Assembly: GCA_024279865.1 (NCBI GenBank) | Contig: JAJRRC010000019.1 | Coordinates: 1 to 43,695, forward strand | Source: Planctomycetota bacterium | Lineage (GTDB): Bacteria; Planctomycetota; Phycisphaerae; Phycisphaerales; Phycisphaeraceae | DNA length: 43,695 nt | Reading direction: 5' to 3' | In this document: piece by piece, positions 7,782 through 15,602 of the stretch | Numbering within the stretch: position 1 is the stretch's first letter | Layout: the number at the start of each line of letters is the position of its first letter | The notes under the pieces: model-generated | What the model was told of the DNA's origin: nothing | The model's database searches: none | Seen by the model: the letters and a program-made list of their open reading frames with translations, nothing else | Made by a program: the position numbers and the translations under genes

Positions 7782-8923
7782 GTCTTGGGAATGTACAAGC
7801 AGTGGGGCTCAGATTCCAAAGGGTCTCGGGTGATGGCATAAGCCCGGGCGCGGCTACCGCCACAGATCTTGCGATATTCACATACGCCACATTTACCCTT
7901 AAAACCATCAGGATCACGCAGTGACAGGAATAGCTCATGTTTCTGATACACGTCCACGGGGCTGTCTGCCGGGAAGCGACCGCATTTGAGAGGCATAAAG
8001 CCACTAGGGTACATATCGCCGACATGGCTGATGAACATGACTCCCTTGCCGTCACTGATGCCGATGGGGGCACGCTGAACGCGAGGCTTGTCTGCGAGAG
8101 CCTCGGGGTTGGCCTGTGGGTCGCCGTGGTGTTGCAGGACATAGCGGCGATAATGGTGCGCTTCGGTGGTCTTCACGCCGAACCGCTTGGTTTGAGCGTG
8201 ATGCCAAAGTCGTTCGAAGACTTGTTCATATTGTGCTGGTTCAATCGCTTCTTCTGCCATGCCTCGGCCGACGGGGACCAAAAAGAAGACCGACCAGAGG
8301 ACCACACCCGGCTGATTAATGAGTTCAGCGATTTGATCTACTTCATCGACATTGCGTTTGGTGATCGTGGTATTGATCTGCATGGGCAGGCCAGCAGCAT
8401 GGGTGTCTTTGATGATTTCCATGCTTCGATCAAAGATGCCATCGATCCCCCGGATGGTGTCGTGGGTCTGGCTGTTGGACCCGTCAAGGCTGATGGCCAT
8501 GCGGCTCACGCCAGCCTCGGCAAGGCGTTTGATGGCGTCAGCGGTGACCAAGGGGGTCGCTGAAGGGGTCATTGCGACTTTGAGCTTAAGACTTGCTGCG
8601 TAGCGAATAAGCTCATAAATGTCCGGTCGTTTGAGCGGATCGCCTCCGGTAAGTACCAAAAGGGGTGGTTTGGGGAATTTTGCCAATTCATCAAACATGG
8701 CCTTGGCGGCATCGGTATCAAGCTGTTTGGGGTGCGCCAAAGGCTGAGCGCACGCTCGACAATGCTTACAACTGAGGTCACAAGCCCGAGTTGTTTCATA
8801 AAAAACAAGAAACGGGCTATGATGGACATCGTTGGGGCCGAAGGCCATCATCGATTCAGTTCCCGAATCAGAGGTTGGATGAGAGGTAGGATCAGTGGAG
8901 TTAGAAACTAAGGCGGGTTTCAT
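7769..8923 (-). CDS. ahbD: Radical SAM/SPASM protein, probable AhbD-type heme synthase
   Basis: Likely converts Fe-coproporphyrin III to heme by oxidative decarboxylation of two propionates; this role is inferred from context. 384 residues. The radical SAM cluster motif is TTRACDLSCKHCRA (Cys48, 52, 55), followed by LVLTGGDPLKRPD (the SAM-binding GGDP form) and AISLDGSNSQTHD. The C-terminal cysteine region CGVCEYRKICGGSRARAYAI plus a late Cys gives an auxiliary 4Fe-4S site. The sequence also resembles the broad family I know as TIGR04053 (radical SAM/SPASM), whose members are not all heme synthases. The ATG at 8923 has AAAGG about nine bases upstream; the open frame extends 18 codons further. 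It is divergent from ahbC across 83 bp, and the fused decarboxylase follows on the same strand. Confidence 0.72.
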   Translation of the reverse strand: MKPALVSNSTDPTSHPTSDSGTESMMAFGPNDVHHSPFLVFYETTRACDLSCKHCRACAQPLAHPKQLDTDAAKAMFDELAKFPKPPLLVLTGGDPLKRPDIYELIRYAASLKLKVAMTPSATPLVTADAIKRLAEAGVSRMAISLDGSNSQTHDTIRGIDGIFDRSMEIIKDTHAAGLPMQINTTITKRNVDEVDQIAELINQPGVVLWSVFFLVPVGRGMAEEAIEPAQYEQVFERLWHHAQTKRFGVKTTEAHHYRRYVLQHHGDPQANPEALADKPRVQRAPIGISDGKGVMFISHVGDMYPSGFMPLKCGRFPADSPVDVYQKHELFLSLRDPDGFKGKCGVCEYRKICGGSRARAYAITRDPLESEPHCLYIPKTWKP

Positions 8924-9006
8924 GCGTTTGACCTTTCGAGGTGAATGCTTTAATAATATCTTTATAAAGAATACCATGTTGTCTTTTTATATTCAAGGAA
9001 ATCCTC

Positions 9007-10245
9007 ATGATTGATGTAAGTGCCTTGTATTGTGGCCTAGAAACCCCTAGCACCCCGCACCGCTATGGTCGTAAGATCACCCAAATTGACCCGCCTGAGC
9101 ATCAGCGAATGGCCGTTGCCAAATCTGCTGCTGAACGTCGGCCGATTGTGGTGTGGAATGTGACCCGGACTTGTAACCTCAAGTGTGCCCACTGTTACAC
9201 CAGTTCCGAAGCGATCCGCTACCCCAATGAACTGGACACCGCTGCGGCCAAGGAAGTGCTCGATGATTTGGCGAGCTTCAAGGTTCCTGCCGTGCTGTTT
9301 TCCGGCGGCGAGCCGTTGGTGAGGCCAGACGTTTTAGAACTTGCTGCCTATGCCCGCGAACTGGGTCTGCATGTGGTTTTATCAACCAACGGCACACTGA
9401 TTAACCGAGAGACCGCCCAAAAACTCAAAGACCTCCAGTTTGCTTATGTCGGCATTAGTCTCGATAGCGCTCATCCCAAAATCCATGATGAGTTCCGAGG
9501 CATGGAAGGCGCCTTCAAACGCACCATGGAAGGCTTTCGTCATTGTGTGGATGTGGGCCAAAAAGTGGGATTGCGTTTAACACTCACGCCTCACACTTGT
9601 GATGACCTTGATGGTATTTTTGACTTCATTGAAAAAGAAGGCATCAACCGCGCTTGTTTTTATCATCTATGTCCAGCCGGCCGAGGCTTGGACCTTGATG
9701 CAATGGATCACGCCAGGTCCCGCAAAGCGTTTGATACCATTTGTGATCGCACCCAACAGCTCAACGAAGGCGGGCGGCGTGTGGAAATTCTCACCGTGGA
9801 CAATCAGTGTGACGGCCCATACCTCTACGAACGCATGAAACAAGAAAACCACCCACGCGCCCAACAGGTGCTCGAAATGCTTCATTGGAACGGCGGTGCT
9901 CGTTATTCCAGTGGTGTGGGAATTGCCGACATCGATTTCTTTGGCAATGTCCATGCAGATCAATTCTCGATGTTCCGCACCTTTGGCAATGTCAAAGACC
10001 GTCCCTTCTCCGAAATTTGGCAAGACATTAGCAACCCTGTGATGGCTGGCCTCAAGGACCGCTTGGAATTGCTCGAAGGTCGTTGCGGCACATGTCGGTA
10101 CAAGAGTGTGTGTGGCGGGTCCTTGCGGGCTCGTGCTGAAATCACCACAGGCAATACCTGGGCGAGTGACCCGGGGTGTTACCTGACCGATGAAGAAATT
10201 GCAGGGCCTCCCATTGAGTTGGAAATGAAAACCCAAAAAGTGTAA
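9007..10245 (+). CDS. ahbC: 12,18-didecarboxysiroheme deacetylase (radical SAM)
   Basis: Removes the two acetate side chains of didecarboxysiroheme to give Fe-coproporphyrin III. 412 residues. The start MIDVSALYCG matches the characteristic opening of AhbC (MIGISKLYCG-like). Radical SAM motif VTRTCNLKCAHCY (Cys56, 60, 63), then LFSGGEPLVRPD, STNGTLI and YVGISLDS, and the middle motif RACFYHLCPAGRG. The C-terminal auxiliary cluster region is GRCGTCRYKSVCGGSLRARA with a further Cys in SDPGCYL. The start is supported by AAGGA eight bases upstream. It is transcribed away from ahbD, so the pair share an 83-bp promoter region. NirJ of heme d1 synthesis is a close relative, but no other nir gene is nearby. 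Confidence 0.88.
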   Translation: MIDVSALYCGLETPSTPHRYGRKITQIDPPEHQRMAVAKSAAERRPIVVWNVTRTCNLKCAHCYTSSEAIRYPNELDTAAAKEVLDDLASFKVPAVLFSGGEPLVRPDVLELAAYARELGLHVVLSTNGTLINRETAQKLKDLQFAYVGISLDSAHPKIHDEFRGMEGAFKRTMEGFRHCVDVGQKVGLRLTLTPHTCDDLDGIFDFIEKEGINRACFYHLCPAGRGLDLDAMDHARSRKAFDTICDRTQQLNEGGRRVEILTVDNQCDGPYLYERMKQENHPRAQQVLEMLHWNGGARYSSGVGIADIDFFGNVHADQFSMFRTFGNVKDRPFSEIWQDISNPVMAGLKDRLELLEGRCGTCRYKSVCGGSLRARAEITTGNTWASDPGCYLTDEEIAGPPIELEMKTQKV

Positions 10246-10272
10246 ATCTTCGACAATGTAAAATCCAAAAAT

Positions 10273-10317
10273 AAAAGACACGGGAGAATACGATTGTATT
10301 TCTCCCGTGTCTTTTTT
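10273..10317. terminator. Bidirectional terminator between ahbC and rhaB
   Basis: A 15-bp stem AAAAGACACGGGAGA / TCTCCCGTGTCTTTT (10273-10287 and 10301-10315) with a 13-base loop, a T run on the right and an A-rich left side. It can serve ahbC (plus) and rhaB (minus), which converge here. Confidence 0.9.
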
Positions 10318-10362
10318 ATGTTTTGGATGACCGCGGCGGTCGTGGTCATCTCGATTGCTTGT

Positions 10363-11868
10363 TTACAGCGTGCTTAATTTTTCAAACCGGTCTGCTTGTT
10401 GGGCATAGGCTTGGGCGTTGGTGGGTTCGTATGTTTGGAGTTCAAAGGAGTTGCGGACGATTTTACGCAAGTGGGCAAGGTTCTTCACATCGCCTCGTCC
10501 GAGTGCTTGGGTCAGTGCATTGCCGACGGCTGTGGCTTCGTAGGGGCCCACGACGGTGCGTTTGTTGATGGCATCGGCAGTCATCTGGTTTAAGAGCGCG
10601 TTTTGTCCACCGCCGCCGACGATGTGCAACAGGTCATAGGACTTGCCTGTGAGTTCTTCAAGATGCAAAGCCACACTGCGATAGGTCATGGCCAAACTTT
10701 CAAGACAAGCTCGCACATAACCGCCTGGGCTGCTGGGACGAGGTTGACCTGTGGCATCGGCAAAGGCATCAATTTTGGAGAGCATGCCGCCCGGCAAACC
10801 AAATGGCGCATGGTTCGGGTCAATGAGCGTTTGCAACGGCTTAGCCTCGCAAGCCATTTGGGTCAGTTGGGTGTAGTCGTAGGATTGGCCTTGTTTTTCA
10901 AGGTCGCGACGACATTCCTGGACGAGCCAAAGACCGGAGATGTTTTTTAAGAAACGAATCTTATCTTCCACGCCACGTTCATTGGTGAAGTTCGCAGCCA
11001 AGGAGGCTTCATTCACAATCGGCTCGTCGAGTTCTGCACCCATGAGTGACCAGGTGCCGCTGGACAGGTAGAGCCAGTTTTCCGAGGAGTCTGCATCAGC
11101 GGGGACGGCCGCGATCGCGCTTGCGGTGTCATGAGAACCGGGAACAATCACGTCCAACTGCTCGGTCCCAGCATCTTTGGCAAGTTCAGCACGCAGCGAT
11201 CCGATGCGTGTGCCTGCTGGAACGATCTCGCCGAGAAACGTGTGAGGCAAGCCCGCTTTTTCCAAAAGCTCTTTGTCCCATTGACCGGTATGGGGATTGA
11301 CCATTTGAGAGGTCGAGGCAATGGTCGCTTCATTGACCGCTTGGCCGCTGAAGAAATAATGCAATAAGTCAGGGATGAAAAGCAATTGATCCACCTGCTC
11401 TAGGAGAGCCGGTTCTGCCTGATGCTGCGCGATCAACTGATAAATCGAATTAAACGGCATATGCTGAATGCCTGTGGCCAAATACACATTGTCCGCACCA
11501 AGCTGCTCATGTAATTTTTCCATGGCAGGGGGATTCCGCTTGTCCCGATACGCAAAGGGCAACCCCAATAGCTGGCCACTTTTTCCGAGCAAACCAAAGT
11601 CCACCCCCCAGGTATCCACGCCAAGGCTCACGAGTTTTACGCCCGCTTCGTCGGCAGCTTCTTGACAGCGTGCCAAGCCTTCGAGGAGATTAGACCAGAG
11701 GTCCTGGAGGTTCCAGTGATAGCCGCTGGGCAGATGCTGGGGCAAGTTGGCGAATCGGTGACAGGCTTGCAGGGTCAGCTTGTCATTTTCCAGAATCGCG
11801 AGCATGGCTCTGCCTGATTCAGCGCCAAGGTCAAAGGCCACATAAGCGTGTTTGGATGGGTTGGACAT
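10363..11868 (-). CDS. rhaB: Rhamnulokinase (FGGY kinase)
   Basis: Phosphorylates L-rhamnulose with ATP during rhamnose use. 501 residues, normal for the family. The N-terminal ATPase lobe begins with AFDLGAESGRAML; SLGVDTWGVDFGLLG and the substrate region PFAYRDKRN follow; the second lobe has VPGSHDTASAIAAVP, WLYLSSGTWSLMG and the HIVGGGGQNALLNQMTAD motif typical of RhaB. The ATG at 11868 has GGAG nine bases upstream, and that site overlaps the end of thiG, three bases away, so translation may be coupled. No other rhamnose gene lies in the window. Its place after thiS-thiG is odd and could reflect loss of a rha operon. Confidence 0.92.
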   Translation of the reverse strand: MSNPSKHAYVAFDLGAESGRAMLAILENDKLTLQACHRFANLPQHLPSGYHWNLQDLWSNLLEGLARCQEAADEAGVKLVSLGVDTWGVDFGLLGKSGQLLGLPFAYRDKRNPPAMEKLHEQLGADNVYLATGIQHMPFNSIYQLIAQHQAEPALLEQVDQLLFIPDLLHYFFSGQAVNEATIASTSQMVNPHTGQWDKELLEKAGLPHTFLGEIVPAGTRIGSLRAELAKDAGTEQLDVIVPGSHDTASAIAAVPADADSSENWLYLSSGTWSLMGAELDEPIVNEASLAANFTNERGVEDKIRFLKNISGLWLVQECRRDLEKQGQSYDYTQLTQMACEAKPLQTLIDPNHAPFGLPGGMLSKIDAFADATGQPRPSSPGGYVRACLESLAMTYRSVALHLEELTGKSYDLLHIVGGGGQNALLNQMTADAINKRTVVGPYEATAVGNALTQALGRGDVKNLAHLRKIVRNSFELQTYEPTNAQAYAQQADRFEKLSTL

Positions 11869-11871
11869 TTT

Positions 11872-12711
11872 TTATTCTCCGGGGATGTAACTGATGATGC
11901 CGTCCCATGGACTGGAAGCGGTGGCGTAAAGTTTTTTGCCGATGCGGCCGCTGAGGTAGGCTAGGCGACCTGCTTCAATGGCATGACGCATCGCGTGGGC
12001 CATGCGAACGGGATCTTTGGCATGAGCGATACCGGTGTTGAGCAGCACGCCGTCAGCACCGAGTTCCATGGCAAGGGTCACGTCCGAGGCTGTTCCCACG
12101 CCAGCATCGACAATAACAGGGTAATCTTCGTCACCCTCTTTGAGCAATTCGAGAATGATGCGGATGGCATTGGGATTCAGAATGCCTTGCCCAGACCCGA
12201 TGGGTGAGCCGGCGGGCATGACGCTTGATGCGCCTGCTTCTTTGATTTTGACTGCCATGATGGGGTCATCGCTGGTGTAGCAAAGAACTTTGAAGCCATC
12301 AGCGACGAGTTCGCGGGTGGCTTCGAGGGTTCCTTGGGGGTCGGGCAGCAGGGTTTTTTTATCGGCAAGGACTTCGAGTTTGACCCAGTGTTGGCCTGGG
12401 TTGTCGAGTTGTTCAAGCAGTTCGCGGCCGAGCTTGGCGACGCGGATGGCGTCGGCCGCATTGAAGCAGCCTGCGGTGTTGGGCAAGATGGTGTATCGGT
12501 CGAGGTCGATGGCCTCGAGGAGTGACTCGCCTTGTTCGTTGTAGAGTCGTTCACGGCGGACAGCGACGGTGATCGCCCCCGCGCCACTGGCTTCGAGTGC
12601 TTGGGCCATGGTGGGGTTGTCAGGATATTTCCCTGTGCCGAGGATCAGTTGGCTGGAGAAGGTTTGTCCTACAACGGTCAGTGACGTATCCGATGGGTTT
12701 TGTGTGTTCAT
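11872..12711 (-). CDS. thiG: Thiazole synthase
   Basis: Builds the thiazole phosphate of thiamine from 1-deoxyxylulose phosphate, dehydroglycine and the ThiS thiocarboxylate. 279 residues, a TIM barrel. Landmarks: [70 protein letters not shown], the [10 protein letters not shown] phosphate site and [19 protein letters not shown]. It follows thiS after 110 bp holding a G-tract element, and precedes rhaB by three bases. No Shine-Dalgarno is visible at 12711. Confidence 0.95.
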   Translation of the reverse strand: MNTQNPSDTSLTVVGQTFSSQLILGTGKYPDNPTMAQALEASGAGAITVAVRRERLYNEQGESLLEAIDLDRYTILPNTAGCFNAADAIRVAKLGRELLEQLDNPGQHWVKLEVLADKKTLLPDPQGTLEATRELVADGFKVLCYTSDDPIMAVKIKEAGASSVMPAGSPIGSGQGILNPNAIRIILELLKEGDEDYPVIVDAGVGTASDVTLAMELGADGVLLNTGIAHAKDPVRMAHAMRHAIEAGRLAYLSGRIGKKLYATASSPWDGIISYIPGE

Positions 12712-12790
12712 GGTCAGGTTTTCCGAATGGGAATTTGGGTCGATTGAAAGGTTGTTTTTCAGAGGATTTTTTTGAAGGCTAGAGGCATTC

Positions 12791-12822
12791 CCGGAGAAAG
12801 TTTCCGGGGGGGGCGGGGGGGT
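12791..12822. repeat. G-tract element between thiS and thiG
   Basis: CCGGAGAAAGTTTCCGGGGG followed by GGGCGGGGGGG on the plus strand, ending against the thiS stop codon. It belongs to the same TTCCGGGGG family as the elements at 14581-14806, 16378-16434 and 35164-35185. The transcript of this thi pair would read it as a long C tract. Confidence 0.6.
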
Positions 12823-13022
12823 TAGCCTCCTCCTACGAGGGTGACGAGTTCGACTTGATCGCCTTGGGCGAGCGGGGTGGTTTGATGGTCTCGTCGTGGG
12901 ATGAGTTCTTGGTTGACTTCGACAGCGACTGCTCCTTTATCCAGTCCGAGATGGACGATGAGTTCGTGGACGGTTTGGCCGTCGGGTTGTTCTTGAGATT
13001 CGCCGTTGACTGTAATGTTCAT
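12822..13022 (-). CDS. thiS: Sulfur carrier protein ThiS
   Basis: A 66-residue ubiquitin-like sulfur carrier for thiazole synthesis. It begins MNITVNGE and ends [10 protein letters not shown]; the terminal Gly-Gly is the site of adenylation and thiocarboxylation. The pattern of hydrophobic strands ([20 protein letters not shown]) fits the family. It precedes thiG on the same strand. No TPP riboswitch is visible upstream (13023-13132); that gap holds a TCAGTTATCAG element. Confidence 0.93.
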   Translation of the reverse strand: MNITVNGESQEQPDGQTVHELIVHLGLDKGAVAVEVNQELIPRRDHQTTPLAQGDQVELVTLVGGG

Positions 13023-13037
13023 GGTTTAGAGCAATTC

Positions 13038-13077
13038 GTTTTTAGAGCTATCAGTTATCAGCAATCAGTAAGAAGGA
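13038..13077 (+). repeat. TCAGTTATCAG-type element, copy 2
   Basis: TTTTTAGAGCTATCAGTTAT at 13038-13057, then CAGCAATCAGTAAGAAGGAG. It lies between htrA and thiS, 15 bp before the thiS start codon. It matches copies at 7399-7437 and 23905-23939. Confidence 0.65.
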
Positions 13078-13132
13078 GATAGTAGGATGAAGTTCGGAGA
13101 TATGAAAGTTTGCATCTGTGATTGGCGGTTGT

Positions 13133-14518
13133 TTATTGTGTTTTGAGAATCACGTCGGTTCGGAAATAAGTGCGTCGTTGGATTCGCATGATGCTCATTC
13201 GCACCGATTGCCCATGCTCGACGGTTGGCAGGAGTAGGCCTGCTTCATCAAGCGTGCGAATGGGGAATCGTCCGAGACTTAATAGGACGTCTCCTGGCCG
13301 CAGGTTTGCCCCGGCAGCGGGTCCGCGTGGGATGATTTTGGTGATGACCAGTCCGCGTAACTGGGGCATGCCTGTTTTGCGAGCCATTTGGGGGGTGATG
13401 GTGGTCGCTTCAAGTCCCAACAGCGAGACAAATAGCCCATTGGCATCAGGCTTGGGCTTTTCGGTGATTTGGAAGGTTACTTGTTGAACGTTTCCAAACC
13501 GCAGGATTTGGAGGCGAATGGTGTCCCCCGCCTGTTTTTTGAGCATGTGGATGGTGTAATCCACCGCATCGGTGACGGGAAGGTTGTCGATTTCGAGAAT
13601 CGTATCGCCAGGCATGATGCCCGCACGTCCAGCAGGGGAATCCACTTCCACACTGATGATACGCAACGATTGTTTTTTCTCGCTGACCTGTAACCCAATG
13701 TTTAGCTTGGCCCCTTGTTGATGGGAGAGCATTTGCGGGAGGAGCCGTCGCAAGTCATCCACCGCGATGGCAAAGCCGATGTTCTGAGCATCAGCCCGAA
13801 TGGCTGTGTTGATCCCCACCAGTTCGCCGAGGACATTGAGTAGCGGGCCGCCTGAGTTGCCCGGATTGATACTGGCATCGGTTTGAATCAAATTGTTAAA
13901 CGAGACATTGTTGCCTGCTTTAATGGACCGTCCCAGTGCGCTGATCACGCCTGTGGTGACGGTGTTTTGATAGCCCATCGGGTTGCCGATGGCAATGACT
14001 GTTTCGCCGACCATCAGGTCATGGCTATGGCCCAGTGACAGGGGAGTGAGAGGCTCGGGCGTTTGGATTTTGAGGACTGCAAGGTCATGTTCATGGTCGA
14101 TGGCTACGATTTGAGCTTCAAACTCCCGTTTGTCTTCAAAGATCACTTTGCGTTGTGCGGTGCGGGCGACGACATGGGCATTGGTAATGATGTAGCCGTC
14201 TGCATGAAGGACGAATCCGCTGCCGACGCTGGTGTGTTCCCGCCTCTGGATGCGGCTTCGTCTGGGCGAATCAAAGAAGTGATCAAACAAATCTTCAATT
14301 CCCCGAGGCGCACGGTATTCAATCACCTGCTTGGAGGAGATATTGACCACCGAGTTGCGGGAGGCTTCAAAGACCTCGACCACAGGCGTTCGTCTGGGGT
14401 CCCCCCGGTTCCCCCGGTTCCCCCGGTCCCCCCGGTCCCCCCGGTCCTCTGGGCCTCCCCACGCTTGTAAGGGAGCCAATAGCAACAATAGTCCAAGCAA
14501 TCGTAGGTGCGTTTTCAT
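13133..14518 (-). CDS. Secreted HtrA/DegP-type serine protease with two PDZ domains
   Basis: Envelope quality-control protease. 461 residues from the ATG at 14518. Signal peptide about 1-22, then a short collagen-like tract of Gly-Asp/Asn-Arg triplets (about 25-40), the trypsin-like domain (about 45-265) and two PDZ domains (about 275-360 and 370-460). The triad is His115 (TNAHVV), Asp145 (HDLAVLK) and Ser222 (NPGNSGGPL). The triplet tract is encoded by nine-base repeats of GGGGGGACC type (14400-14449). No Shine-Dalgarno precedes 14518; the frame is open 40 codons further, but those codons are only the GC-rich repeats upstream. It lies 110 bp before thiS on the same strand. DegQ, DegS and MucD-type names cannot be separated here. 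Confidence 0.9.
   Translation of the reverse strand: MKTHLRLLGLLLLLAPLQAWGGPEDRGDRGDRGNRGNRGDPRRTPVVEVFEASRNSVVNISSKQVIEYRAPRGIEDLFDHFFDSPRRSRIQRREHTSVGSGFVLHADGYIITNAHVVARTAQRKVIFEDKREFEAQIVAIDHEHDLAVLKIQTPEPLTPLSLGHSHDLMVGETVIAIGNPMGYQNTVTTGVISALGRSIKAGNNVSFNNLIQTDASINPGNSGGPLLNVLGELVGINTAIRADAQNIGFAIAVDDLRRLLPQMLSHQQGAKLNIGLQVSEKKQSLRIISVEVDSPAGRAGIMPGDTILEIDNLPVTDAVDYTIHMLKKQAGDTIRLQILRFGNVQQVTFQITEKPKPDANGLFVSLLGLEATTITPQMARKTGMPQLRGLVITKIIPRGPAAGANLRPGDVLLSLGRFPIRTLDEAGLLLPTVEHGQSVRMSIMRIQRRTYFRTDVILKTQ
14400..14449. repeat. In-frame nine-base G-rich tandem repeat within htrA
   Basis: Five or so units of CCCCCCGGT or TCCCCCGGT on the plus strand. On the coding strand it gives Arg-Gly-Asp and Arg-Gly-Asn triplets directly after the signal peptide. 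Because the unit is nine bases, gain or loss of units would change linker length without a frameshift. Confidence 0.8.
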
Positions 14519-14580
14519 AGGAGGCCTAGTATATCCACGTTGAGAAAAGGTGGCTTTTTGCCCATGATTTTTCACAACGT

Positions 14581-14806
14581 CCCCCCGGAAGTGCCCCCGG
14601 AAGTGCCCCCGGAAGTTTCCTCTGCCTCCCCCAAGCATCCCCCCGGAGGCTCCCTTAGGAACTCCCCGGAAGCTTATTGAAAGTACTATAAAATTTCACC
14701 CAGAGGCACTTATCAGAGGCGCTCCCTGAGATATTATCGGAGGGGAGTTGCCGGGGAGTTTCGGGGGTTTCAGGGGGGGGGTCCGGGGGGACTTCCGGGG
14801 GGGGAC
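14581..14806. repeat. G/C-tract cluster with tandem 12-mers and an inverted partner
   Basis: The 347-bp gap between htrA and the methyltransferase gene (14519-14865) holds this cluster and, presumably, both promoters. On the left are three units of CCCCCGGAAGTG (14582-14615). Then come CCCCCCGGAGG and ACTCCCCGG blocks, a short AT-rich centre (about 14676-14700), and on the right the opposite strand version: GGAGGGGAG, GGGGAGTTTCGGGGG, a run of nine G, and CCGGGGGGACTTCCGGGGG. The two arms could pair, and each strand offers runs suited to G-quadruplexes. Confidence 0.75.
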
Positions 14807-14865
14807 TGGCATGATAATCTGATTAGAGATATCCTTTTACCCATCAATTGTTTGGGGTAAATGCC

Positions 14866-15582
14866 ATGGCCACGATGCGAGAGCGAACGACAAAAAAAAT
14901 GTACGACTTATGGTCTTGGATTTATAACTGGACCTTTGGGGCGTTGGTACGCTCACGTCAAAAGCGAGCAGTACAACAATTGCCCCTTAAACCCGGCGAC
15001 TGGGTGCTGGACTTGGGCGTGGGAACAGGGCTTACCCTTAAGCACTATCCCAAAGACGTGACTGTCGTCGGCATGGACCTAAGCCATGGCATGCTCAACA
15101 AAGCCCGCATCCTTTGCGAGAAAAAAGGATACGACCACATCCAACTCGTCCGAGGTGATGGCATGTCCCCTCCCTTTACTGAGCAAAGCTTCGACCACAT
15201 GATCATGTGCCACACCGTCACCGTCGTCAGTGACCCCGTTCAACTCCTGAACTGGGCGGCCCGTTTGATTAAGCCCGGCGGCCGAATTGTGCTTGCAAAC
15301 CACTTCCGTTCAACCAACCGCGTGATGAGCTGGTTCGAAAAATGGACCAACCCCTTCTGGGTCAAAATCGGTTGGCGTAGCGATGTCGCACTCGAAGAGG
15401 TTCTTGAAGGGGTGGACCTGCACTTTGAATATCACTTCAAACCCAAGTTAATGGATCTGTGGCAAATCGTGTGCTTGACCAACGAAGCCGATGAAATGGA
15501 CGCCACGTCCGAGACCACGCCGTCCAAGCCCAAAACCACGTCCCCATCGTTTAAGCCTGTTGGCTCTCTGTTGGCCAGCTAA
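14866..15582 (+). CDS. PmtA-like class I SAM methyltransferase
   Basis: Probably methylates a membrane lipid head group; the sequence resembles the Rhodobacter-type phosphatidylethanolamine N-methyltransferase family. 238 residues. Motif I is VLDLGVGTGLTLKHYP, then VVGMDLSHGMLNKAR (acidic ribose-binding site), VRGDGMSPPFTEQSFDHMIM and LIKPGGRIVLANHF. The N-terminus (MYDLWSWIYNWTFGALVRSR) is typical of PmtA and UbiE relatives. I chose the ATG at 14866, with GGGG nine bases upstream; TTG at 14848 and ATG at 14875 are alternatives. The C-terminal 35 residues are low-complexity Ser/Thr/Pro/Lys. It is followed after 20 bp by the lptD-like gene, suggesting a joint envelope role. The substrate is not proved. 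Confidence 0.7.
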   Translation: MATMRERTTKKMYDLWSWIYNWTFGALVRSRQKRAVQQLPLKPGDWVLDLGVGTGLTLKHYPKDVTVVGMDLSHGMLNKARILCEKKGYDHIQLVRGDGMSPPFTEQSFDHMIMCHTVTVVSDPVQLLNWAARLIKPGGRIVLANHFRSTNRVMSWFEKWTNPFWVKIGWRSDVALEEVLEGVDLHFEYHFKPKLMDLWQIVCLTNEADEMDATSETTPSKPKTTSPSFKPVGSLLAS

Positions 15583-15602
15583 AAATAATAAGAAAGACCC
15601 AG

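Noticed and set aside
9667-10281. A 204-codon minus-strand frame over ahbC
   Set aside because: Antisense to a gene with clear radical SAM and auxiliary cluster motifs; no homology pattern of its own.
13023-13132. A thiamine pyrophosphate riboswitch before thiS
   Set aside because: The conserved CTGAGA and ACCTGA blocks are not present; the space is filled by a TCAGTTATCAG element.
14398-14810. A CRISPR-like array in the C-tract repeats
   Set aside because: Units are 9-12 bp without spacers of constant length, and no cas gene is present.
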